Shown here piece after piece: positions 20,177 through 30,453 of a stretch of 64,000 nucleotides of DNA; position 1 is the stretch's first letter, and each line of letters begins with the position of its first letter. The translations under genes and the position numbers were made by a program. Source of the stretch: Botryosphaeria dothidea (lineage: Eukaryota > Ascomycota > Dothideomycetes > Botryosphaeriales > Botryosphaeriaceae); NCBI GenBank assembly GCA_011503125.2, contig WWBZ02000033.1:744001-808000 (forward strand), written 5' to 3'. Below the pieces are notes generated by a model. That model made no database searches. It was not told the DNA's origin and saw only the letters and a program-made list of their open reading frames with translations.

Positions 20177-23100
20177 ATGCCTACACAACTGCCATTTGTA
20201 GCAGACGAAGCGGCGGCAAGAAAACATCCTCGGTATCTGTTTACAGAGCCTCCAGGCGATGAGCACGTGAGAAAGTACATTCACGGTGGGATTATGTCCC
20301 GGAAAAGCCCCCGAAACTTGACTCATTTTTATTATTGAAAGGTGATTCCGAAGGATTTCTCCTCGGGAATTCCTTTACAGAAGACGAATGCACATCAATT
20401 CCCCTCGGCGAAGCATTCGAGACCCGAGACGGCCGAGCAATCCAGATATCCCCAAGTGACCGGGCTTACTCTTCTTTCGGCGACGATGGCACTACAGCCA
20501 GCGTGAATGCAGTCGGGAACATTGTGCAAATCAGTCGTTTCTTGGGAGCCGGTCGATCCGGCTTCATCAGTGCAGAGACAGACAATGGTGGCTTCAGGTT
20601 TGACAGCATACCTGCGCCTCGTCCAAGTACGAGAGGGTGTAAAGAACCCTTTGGTATTTTTGAGGGTCCAGCTGACCAGCTAATCACTCCGGAGAGTGGT
20701 ATTGGCCTTCGTGTGACTGATGTGGATTTTAAGGAAGAGATGGAGATGGTTTTTATCCGAGACCGCTGGCCGCGCTTCAAGTGCGGCAGTGAGGAATGGC
20801 CCTTCTCTCTGCAGTATTTCGTGCGCAACGGGATTGTCATTCAGAACTATGTTATCCACAGGCCACCTGAGAAGCAACAGGCAGACGAGTCTGGAGGCAA
20901 GAAACCGACGCAACCCCAATGACCGAAGCTTAAAATCCACACGAATCTACTCATCAGGGATCCAGGATGGGAAGAATATTGGTATTTTGATGAGGCTCTC
21001 CAGAAGCACACAATTGTAGTGTTTTTTCGGACCCCGCGATCAACAGAAAATAAACTGGTTGGTCTTGTTATCGCGCCGTTTGTCAACGGCAAAGTCGCCA
21101 GCCTCCGGAAAGTTGATAAAACAGAAATGGAGAAAAAGGATGGTCGAGAATATTATATTCTGCTTCCAGAGGAGGTGGAAAAAGACCCAACTCGGCTGGA
21201 GGTCACAATCGGATACAGACTTCAGCTGTTGAAAGGGGATGGCAACCCATGGCAATCCTCCTTGATTCAAGCAAAGGAGATTGCTGCAATACGGCCGATG
21301 CTATCCGGGCCACGATACAAAGAATTGGCTTTCTCTGTCTCGCCTTCTTCATCTTCCTCGCCCTTTATGGACTTCCTGATACGACGGAATCTGGAACATG
21401 TCCTCTCAGTATGCTGTATTCCGGTGTCGGAGGAGCCCATGTGGGATTTTGATGAGGAAGGAAACAAGATTGTCGACCCCGCTGTCATGGAGGACGAGCG
21501 AGCAATTGCAATAACGTGCGGGGACATTTCGGGTCATCATATGCTCACCTCTGCAAGTTTGTGAGTGCCACACAGCGGCTCCACAACGGATATCGTTAAC
21601 GATGAGCAGTTTTGCCTACCGATTTTTGGTCTTGATTCAGGATCACTTCCTGAGGAAGAAAGAGGACGAGTGGTCCAAGAATCTGTCCAACCGAATAACA
21701 GAAACTTGTGAGGCTCACCGGCGGTGGATATCCAGAACAGTTTTGACGGGTCTTACTGATGAGAAGCCATTTCTTGGAACTTACTGGGCCACGGGAAAAC
21801 GCATGGAGCATTCAGGCGAACCACGAGACCTCGTTGGGGTGGCACTCCACCTGATCAAGATGAAGACAATCCTGGATTCGGAAATCGACTTCCTGAACTC
21901 AGGAATTGATCTGAAAACTTTCAATCTGGACCTTGTTTTCCAACAAGCGTCATTCGACTGGGAAGCGGGCAATGAACAATACAAGAGTTGGCTGAAGGTA
22001 CTTCGAACGGAAGACAAGCGCGGCCATTGGACGTTCGAACGACCCAGTATATCTGACCTTGACATTGCGCAATACCACTTGAATGATCACGTCTGGATTT
22101 GGAACGCTTTGAAGACAGTTTGCGACAGAAGCTCACTCAAATATGGCGACATCAAGGAAGAAGCCCAGAGAAATATTTTGAAGCGGTTCTCGATAGCAGA
22201 TACGGGGCCAGCAGAAGTCACCAAACCGCTGCTTGCAGCCCGCCGCAATATATGGGAAAGTAGTTGTCTACTTCAGTCAAGGGATACAGCACTGTTATAC
22301 AAAGAGTGGTCCTTGCTGTACTCACCATTGCTTGAGGCTCACCGGAATTGGATCAACACACTTGAGTCCCAGATTTGTCATATCAAGAATGAATATCAGC
22401 AATGGCAGGATCCTCTTAAATACGGATTGGCTCTTTTGCTGTCAAGCCAAAAGTAGCAGGTGACTTCCAGGTTGAGACCGGAGGAAATGTTCGACCTCAC
22501 GATTGGGAAGCTACTGGAGTCTTGTTCCCCGAATGGACTTTTCCCCGGCCATTTTGATGATGAAAAGGACATAGAAACTTCCTTTGACGAAGCAGTGAGA
22601 GATCATTACTGGCAAACTACATTCGAATTACCATACCTGGTGTTACAACCGTCATTATGCCCTTGGAGCTTCCGCAATCCACAGTCTTCCAGTGCGGATG
22701 AAGATACTAGATCAAGTACTACCACATCTTATGGTCTCTCCAGGACGGCAGATCAGATGCAAGATCAAAGCGACCCAAAAGCTGGTCAGCATATATTCAT
22801 GGAAGAATCCACGCCGTATCAGAACCTCATGGAGCAACAGAATCATATTGACAACAGGAATGTCATCGAATTCGCAGATGAGTGGTTGTACAAATGCCCA
22901 GAATTTCTGCAATATTCCCCCAAGGCTCCATTGGTTCAGGAAGAAATTCTTGATATCGTTGACCATCTGGGTTGGTCGAGGGGTTCAATGTTGTCGAAAA
23001 TTTCGGGTGATATCCAGAGCCTCTCGTCACCATCCGGAGGTACTGGTTGCGTTGGAATCATTGTGAACATGGCCAGATCAAGTGACAACGCTCTTGTTTT

Positions 23101-24803
23101 CAAGGAGAAAGCAAAGCGTGGAGCGCTTACTAGGAAGAAACACAAGGAGAAGCCCTTCAAGCCGATACGGAATCGTGATCTTTTGAAAGATCTGACAAAG
23201 TGGCAAGATGAGGACGAACATCTGATCAGGAAACGGTTCATATGGTTGCCTGTTGCTGACAGAGACACTGCTTTGTCATGTTGCTTGGCGACCCCTCTGT
23301 CCGAGAGGGAGAATTTGTTGGCTTTTTTTAATTGCCATGCCAAGTTCGAGAAGAAGCTTCTGGATGACACTAGTGCTGCCCTCAATGTTTGGATTACCGA
23401 GTTCCACCTGTCTTTCTACTGTCTTCATGACAAATCGGACTTGCAGGACATACCAAAGATACCAGACCCAGGATCGAAAGTGATGGAGCTCAAGAAAAAT
23501 AAGGTGATCCGCCGTGGAGCCATGGGATTTCATTTCAACGGGGACTTTTTCGACCGACATTGGATCTGCCATTTCGTTGAGTGTAACCGCAAAGAAGACC
23601 ATGAGCTATACCGTACCCTCCAGAGGATGCCTGACCCAGGTATATTAGCCTCCGAGGCCGAGGCGGAGTGGAGAACAGGGGACGTACAGGTATCCAAAGG
23701 AGCCCATATTTTACGAAAGGGTGAAGACTCCCTAAGACGCCTCTTCTCAGATGGTAAAGGGGATGGAAAGCGGATGAAGAAGTCATGGCGCCAGAGAAAA
23801 CCGCTTGAGCTCATTCTACAAAATGAACCACAAGAGCCTTGGCATCAGCGAAAGGTGCTTGAACTTATCTTGTTCGATGAAATGACAAAGCAGGTTGCGG
23901 AGTGTACTGAAGAGATATTGGAGATGATCAAAGGTGTCTTGATGGATATCAAAGAAAGCTTCAAAGAGAAGTCACAGAAATCAGAGAAGTCAACGTCTCA
24001 AGGAGCTCTCGGACACCATTCCCACCAACTTGCACTTTCCGATACTCTTTCCAATGCACTTTTCTTCGAGGAAATTGATAGCGGTGCGTACTTCTCCTTC
24101 AGTAAGCAATGGGAAGAGCTACAACAACTCCTTCAAATCCTTGATGACGACCTTGACGATACCATCGATAAGATATCAAGCTGGGAGGTCCGAGAAAAAG
24201 ACCGTGGTTTTGGAAAAGCCCCGATGGACCAAGAAAGATGAACAAAGATATCGACCAACAATCACAAGGCTGACAAGATCGAACCGCAAGAATAGCAGGC
24301 AGATAGAGAGGGTACAGGCCAATGTGCAGTCACTACGGACTGCTCTCTTAAACACTCGAGATTACATCCGTGAAGAGCTGAGTCTCCGTGGTGCTGAAGA
24401 CACACGCTACTTTACCTATGTGACGGTTGTTTTCTTACCCCTTGGGTTTGCAACCAGTATATTCAGCACAAGTGGTACTACTCAAGGTCTTACGTCAGTT
24501 TGGATGGCCGTCGCCGCAGTCATTGCTCTTCTTTTGACTGGAACCGCATTGCACTACAACCAACAAATCGCCAACGTCAAGCATCGCGTTGAGGGACGTT
24601 ACTTCATGAAACCACGGCTTGAAGAAAGATCTCACCTTCGATATCTAGACCAGAGGCACAATGAGCGCGCTGCCCCAAATGGACAGAACAGAATCCGCGT
24701 CAGAGAGGCGTTCGAGCACACAGGAAGCTGGATGAGGCATCGAAAATGCCATCAGAGCAGGCAATTAGATGACTTGGAGAAAGCATATTCATCGGAAGAC
24801 TAG
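20177..24803 (+). pseudogene. Large accessory gene with CorA-like C-terminus, broken by two stops and a frameshift
   Basis: One long protein (about 1,500 codons) can be followed in exons 20177-20285, 20342-21560 and 21610-24803. The intron at 20286-20341 joins KYIHG to DSEGFLLGNSF; the intron at 21561-21609 joins SAS to FFAYRFLVLIQDHF. Three breaks interrupt it: TGA at 20920-20922, TAG at 22454-22456, and a +1 shift near 24213-24218, where a run of four A (GGAAAAGCC) follows codons for EKDRG and the frame must change to read PRWTKKDEQRYRP. The coding sense resumes cleanly after each break, and no usable splice sites explain them. The family is a fungal accessory type, with SVNAVGNIVQISRFLGAGRSG near the N-terminus and, at the C-terminus, YIREELSLRGAEDTRYFTYVTVVFLPLGFATSIFS plus a second membrane helix, as in CorA-like proteins. 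The metal-selective GMN motif of true CorA is absent. A sequencing error in the homopolymer could explain the shift but not both stops. Confidence 0.7.
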
Positions 24804-25307
24804 GGAGGGACTATCAAAGATTGAAAATAAAGAAAGGGTCTCAAATTGGCAAGGGCGAGCACTCATGTGAGTGGCTGTAGACGCCACCAAACAAACTTTC
24901 TCTCGAAAAATTTACTCAATCATTCAAGAATGATCTTACTGAGCTGCAGAACAAATCACATGAAAGAAAAATTGTCTGTGCTAGAAGCGTTTGATGCTAC
25001 CAGGCGCCCATGATTGTTTGCTCCGCTCATGTGGTCTTTTTTTTGTCCTCCTGCATACTTATTCACGCCTCCGCTTTCACAGACTTTCATTCCATCTCAC
25101 CTCAGCCATGCAATCTGGAGACCCTTAATCTCAGTATCGAAGTAATTCTCAAGACGTCGTGCTCATCAGTCTATCGTCCGTCACCATTTTCCCTGTGTTA
25201 GTGATAGTGCTAATGCCATACGCGAAGCAGCCTCTCCATCCTCAAAGAACCTGAAGACACATCTGCATCAGACTAAAGTTCTCCGAAACGATCGTCTCCC
25301 GCCAACA
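24804..25307. other. Intergenic region, no gene seen
   Basis: 3' flank of the CorA-like locus and promoter of the Myb-like gene. Nothing else supported. Confidence 0.5.
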
Positions 25308-25883
25308 ATGCCTTCCGACAAGCAGAACGCGGAGTTCATGTACGCCATGCTCAAGCAGCTCGACCTCAAGTACATCGACTGGACGCGCATCGCCGCCGAA
25401 AACAACATTACCAATGGCCACGCCGCGCGCATGCGCTTCTCCCGCTACCGCGCGGCTATGGAAGGCACCAAGCCCTCTCCTCGCGGCGAAGCTTCGTCCA
25501 GCAGCAAGGACGGCAAGGCGCGGCCCAAAGGCGCTGCTGGAAAGAAGAAGAAGAGGAAGAGGGCGAAGTGTGAGGGGGAGACTAGCGGGGAGGACGACGA
25601 GGAGTCGGTGGTGAAGAAGAGGGAGGAGGGCGAGACGGAGTTAGAAGGCAGGCCGAGCAGGGGAGTGAAGGTTGAGGAAGGTGTGAAGGAAGGGTTTGGC
25701 AGTGATGAGGACGATGTACCGATGAGGCTGCGCGTGAGAAAGGCTGCTGAGCCTGAGATCAAGCTTGAGGTCGAGCCCGAGGTTCAGCCAGATGTGAAGG
25801 AGGAAGAACAGGTCAAAGAGGAGGGGCAGGATAACTCGTTGCTTGAAGGCATCCCCATGGTGAAGGAGGAGACTGATGCATAA
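25308..25883 (+). CDS. Fungal Myb/SANT-like DNA-binding protein with SUMO-consensus tail
   Basis: Small (191 aa) single-exon nuclear protein. Residues 4-50 form a Myb-like helix-turn-helix of the short fungal type: NAEFMYAMLKQLDLKYIDWTRIAAENNITNGHAARMRFSRYRAAMEG. It is followed by a Lys/Arg-rich nuclear localisation signal (GKKKKRKRAK, about 77-88) and a very acidic C-terminal half. That tail contains at least five sites matching the SUMO consensus hydrophobic-K-x-E: VKVE, IKLE, VKEE (twice) and VKEE again near the end. The domain call rests on the spacing of the aromatic and hydrophobic residues and on similar short fungal proteins; DNA binding is inferred and the targets are unknown. Confidence 0.82.
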   Translation: MPSDKQNAEFMYAMLKQLDLKYIDWTRIAAENNITNGHAARMRFSRYRAAMEGTKPSPRGEASSSSKDGKARPKGAAGKKKKRKRAKCEGETSGEDDEESVVKKREEGETELEGRPSRGVKVEEGVKEGFGSDEDDVPMRLRVRKAAEPEIKLEVEPEVQPDVKEEEQVKEEGQDNSLLEGIPMVKEETDA

Positions 25884-26643
25884 TGGCTGTGCGTAGGGGC
25901 ACAAACGGAGAGGCATGAGATGACGGATAGGGGCTCCGACAGGGACTGAGCTGACAGTGATGGTGATGAATGGATATACAGGACGCCTTCAATTGCTCTT
26001 CAGGGTTAACAGACAGAATCAGAAATAGACCGAAGTGGACCACCAATAGCGTGAGAGAACCTGAGAGCAATAGTGAGGAAGAAGCGTAAATTATCATGGA
26101 TTAAGGGAAGTGTTTCCCAAGGCAGGGTTGCAGGTGACGCAAACGCCGCAGTTCAGCTTCTGGTTCTCAGCTGTTCGTTGCCCTATATTAAACACGAAGC
26201 CAGGATCAAAAATAACAAGACGGGCAGTATGTGGGGCAGGCTACGGCTCAATACCGCATCACCGGAACCTTAAGATGTAAAATCCGAAGGTTTGTGATCT
26301 ACAGGGTTACCTCTTCGGGCCGGATTCCTTCACATGCATGAGGTTGAATCGCGTTGGTGTCATACTACGGTTCTTGCACTAGCTGCATAATTCGGTGCGA
26401 GTGAGATTTTCTGGCAGTAGAGTTAATTTTTTGTATTTTCCCTCTCTTTTTGCTCTGTCATAGGAGCCCGTCGGCGGCTATTTGAGAACCGAGCACTTGA
26501 TCTTCGATAGATGAAAGATATTACAGGAGCGTGTGTTGACTAAAACAATCGAGGGCAGGCTCACTTGATTAAAACCTTGATGCAGAGAGCTGGGCGTACA
26601 TGTAACCATCCCAAAACTACTAATTACTTTCACCCCACAAGGC
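25884..26643. other. Convergent 3' intergenic region
   Basis: 760 nt between the Myb-like gene and the 3' end of VPS11. No gene supported. Confidence 0.5.
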
Positions 26644-29600
26644 TTACTCTGTCGGGGCCGCGCTCATGACACCTCTTCCAAACCACTCACTGACCGTCCC
26701 AAACTTATCTCTACTCTTCCCGAGTGCATCCAAGAAAATATCATGCCTTTCAGCGCTCTCCTCCTGTGCCTTCTTGATCGCCTTGATCGTCGCGTTCTGA
26801 GGCGCGCAAATGGGGCATTCCACACCGCTCATCGGATCTTCAATATCCCTCTCCGAGTTTACGTTAAGGCACTGCTGGTGGAAGCTGTGGTTGCACATAA
26901 AGTGAACAGTAGGATGCGTGAGAGGGTGACCACATGACTGGCAACGCGTAGCCGTGAAGGCAATGGGCTTTGAGTTCAGAGTCTCCAGCTCCTGATTCTT
27001 AGTCGTCGTGTCGGTGCTGAATGTCTGGATCATCTTGCGGTTGTTGGAGATCTCGCGACGCTCGCGGTCAATGGTCGTGGCGAGATATTTCTTGATCATG
27101 CCCATGGTTGCAACGCCGTTAGCGCTGAGCGTTTGGATGACTTGCAGCGGGGCCATAAGGCCGTCCTCATCGATCTTGCGGAGCACAGCATCGAGTTCGT
27201 CGCCTGCTTCATCCAAAATGGCGGGGGAAGAGGTGAAATATGCGAGAGCAGCTGGGTATAGTGCAGGGTCCTCAGGGCCGTATTTGCGAAGCGCTTTGAT
27301 AGCACCCGATGTGTCCTTGGCGGAGGTATAGGCTCTGAAAATGTCTGCACGGAGTCCTTGTTGTTCTCTGACAAGGATTGTGCCGTCCTTGAAGTTCGTC
27401 AATTCCGAAAGGAGAAGCACGTTCGAGTTGTCAATGGGAATCTGGCTACAGTTAGGATCATACGAGGTGGAGCATATTTGTGGAACACTAACATCCTTGC
27501 CTTCGACGAGCTTCTTTGCTTTACTTTCCCATTCCTCCTTGTCGCCATCTCTTGTGCTTGCCGCAATGTGCAGGTACATTTCGAACAAAGTAGTGTAGAC
27601 ATCGACCTTATCCTCCTCGCTGATGTCTTGCGAGCTCTTGCAGGCTTCCAGGAAAATGATAAACTCGTTGGGGTGATCAACGAACGATGAAAAGGCCGTG
27701 CGAGGCTTCGGGACTTTGTACTCTGGGCCTTCATCCACTGGGGTCTCAATAATCTGTGCTTGGCTTGCTGTCGTCTTCTGATCACCGGATCCGGGGGAAT
27801 TGATGGTGTTGGCGTTCATGTAGGGCAAAGGAAGAAGAGCAGCAAGGTTCTGAACAGCGGTAGTAGCGTTGCTAACAATTCCCATACCCTGAGTTGCCGG
27901 TGCATTCGGTATGACCACAGCATCTTTCTTTGGGCGGAAATGACCAGTGTAATAGTCAATGAAGATTTGCGTAGTATCTTTCGGACAATGTTCCAGCAAG
28001 ACCGTGGCATATTTCATGAAGTTTTGGTAAGCCTATGAATGTCAGCGCTGACTCTCGTTAAAAACCACTCCGGTAGCATACAGTTTCAGGTTCCAGACGC
28101 CAGATGTATGCAAGTGCCTCTGCGTATCTTTTCGAGTCTTCAATCAAGATGTCGACTACGAGCTCGTGCTCGTTATGCTTCCGTGCTAAGAATGCAGCTT
28201 GATCGAAATAGCCACCTTGGCGGCACATCGCAATGGCAGTGTCTAGGTCAAACTTAGGGTCACCGGGCATTCTGAGGAAAGCTTCGAGCTTGTCAACATC
28301 CTTGAGCTTTGCATAACAGTTTAGGAGGAGGGTCGTGTGGTCCGGGGTCGCCTTCTGATGTTCATGCAGCTCCTCTAGGTATTCGATCAGATTGTGTATC
28401 CGTTGCGTGTCGAGGAACTACGTTTGGTCAGCTTAGGTGTGCAACTTTGCTACTGAGAATTACCTTTCGAATGACTTGAGACGGCTCAGTGTTGTCAATG
28501 GCCTTGAGATATTGCTGCATTGCAGTGTCATAATCACCCTTCTGATATAGATGGTCTCCGTATTTCCTGAGGATCACGTTCTGCGTTGCCTTATCAACGC
28601 CAGCTTTCTGAGCCATGTTGATTGCGAGAACATAGAGATTCCTCTGGTAAACGAGCTCGAGCTTCTGCTGGAACGTTTTTTCATGGTATCGAAAGAGCTA
28701 AATTTGATTAGTCAAGGATTGACGGGGACCTGATCTGCGAGTTTACTTACCTTGCCATCCTGTGTGAGCACAAAAAGATCTCCCCATTCGACAAATACAG
28801 CTTGAACACCAGATGAAAGAGCCTCCTGGTGGGCAATTATCCTCAGATCGGTGTCTAAAATGGTGAAGCCCGATGTCGAGAATAGGTCATCGGCGGCGCT
28901 GCTGCCAAAAGCCCGCACCGCGCGTGTGATAGTATTGGCCTTCGGTGGGGAGACGACAGCGGTGTAGTCCTTGAACGTGCTAACCATCTTCTTTGGTCCT
29001 TCATACGCACGGACAGCACGCGTTCCGCTGAGCCCGTAGCAGTAGAGCGCATCGTCACGAGCAACAATCACATCGCCCGTCGCTTTGTCGACAGTCATGC
29101 AATCAACTCCGCAACCTGTTTCGTCCAACGTGCGAGCGGGCTGCCCTTGTCCTCTCCCTGATATGACCAGCGTCGAGATGCGACCCGTTGTCGCAATGTA
29201 GAGTGTAGTGATATTGCCCTCTCTGAAGGTTATGCCAGTGATCGGTTCTTCCGACTCGAAGACGGTGCGTTGGCGTGCGCCGCGATCATGAATTAGGTCT
29301 CCGCGGACGACGGTAACGGCACCGTTGCCGAAGCCAACAGCAAGCTGAGAGAGATCGTCCATTGCGGCGAAAGCCGTAACCTATAACGCGTGAGCCAGTA
29401 TTGGTCCTGGAAGTGGCGTAATGACTCACAGGAAACTGCTTCCTGCCATTGTGAATGGTAAGAGTAGATTGGCAGCGAGGGATGCCAGTCTTCTTCTCCA
29501 ACTTGTCAAGAGCCCAGACCTTCAATGTCGGCTCGCTAGAGAGATCCTCGGCGATTGTTACAAGCAGAGATGTGCCTTGCACTTGCTTCATGTATCTAAT

Positions 29601-29916
29601 GGAGCCTGTTTCATGGGCCTGAAACTCGCGGACGACCTTGAATGCGCTCGAGACGATGCGGACGACGCCATCTTGGCTTCCCAGGAAGACATTTTCGGAG
29701 CCGGAGGCAACACTGGTAATGTTACCTTGCTACAAAAAGGTCAGGACAACGATAGTATAATGGGGAGCGGGTCAGGTACTTCGAAGAGCGATGCGCTCTC
29801 GGCATCCGGGAGCTTGACCTGGGAAACGTCGAAGAACTTGAACGGTTTCCACTGCAAAGGTGTCAGATTCGGGACTTGCTCGAGCTAGCGACAGCGCTTA
29901 CCCCCGCGAAAGCCAT
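26644..29916 (-). CDS. vps11: Vacuolar protein sorting protein Vps11 (Pep5), HOPS/CORVET core subunit
   Basis: Core subunit of the HOPS and CORVET tethering complexes that drive fusion at vacuoles and endosomes, with a C-terminal RING. I infer exons 29916-29902, 29851-29780, 29729-29430, 29380-28751, 28697-28464, 28417-28082, 28032-27493 and 27441-26644, giving 974 aa, the usual length. The start MAFAG plus WKPFKFFDVSQVKLPD matches Vps11 N-termini. Residues 1 to about 340 form the beta-propeller (VTSVASGSENVFLGSQDGVVRI, LAVGFGNGAVTVVRGDL); an alpha-solenoid follows (YGDHLYQKGDYDTAMQQYLKAI, FDLDTAIAMCRQGGYFDQAAFLARKH). The RING-H2 is at about 876-921: CQSCGHPLTH, CNHSFHQQCL, CPIC. The last intron (51 nt, 27442-27492) has no in-frame stop; I remove it because KLVEGKD then joins IPIDNSNVLLLS as in relatives. 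The first exon is only 15 nt. Confidence 0.95.
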
Positions 29917-30453
29917 GGCATCAGTCCATTTTCCGGCGCGTCGTGGATGTGCTGGGCGATTCGGCAGCGGAGTGATATCAGACGCGGCCAAGACCGGGGG
30001 CCCGTGCTCAGCTGCCAGCGCGTCGCCGCCCTCGCGGATTCCTTCGGTGCCTGCTCCCTTTGCCTCGCCCTCACTCCACAACACCCATCATCGCGACTTC
30101 CAAAGCCACGTCGCCTCATCTCCAGCACACTCCACACCCTTGCGACAGCGATCTGCAACTGCCGTCCGCCGTCCAAGCCATCTTCTTTCTTCTGCCACTC
30201 CCGACCAGCGCGCGCCGCCTCCCTCCGTGCGAAAGCCTTGCCTGACTTCCAGGCTCCGCACAGGAACGCGCCTTCCACAACGCTCTCCCAACTGAAGCGA
30301 ATTAGCCGCTGCCGACGCGACTTGACCCGCTTTCACTCTCATTGCGCCTCTGTCCAAAGCATCGACGCCTCTGAGACGCTTTGCAACCACGTCGTTACTT
30401 AACTCAGAGACACGCAAACACACCCTTGCAAGATCAACTGTCGTTTAGCCAAG
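29917..30453. promoter_or_regulatory. Shared upstream region of vps11 and the Yra1/Mlo3-like gene
   Basis: 537 nt separate the divergent starts. The sequence is pyrimidine-rich on the plus strand towards the export-factor gene, as expected for its leader. Frames on both strands here have no family resemblance. Confidence 0.55.

Noticed and set aside
20850..20958. Possible intron removing the TGA of the CorA-like locus
   Set aside because: The best donor is GTTATC with no clear branch site, and it would delete LKIHTNLLIRD, which reads as genuine coding sequence.
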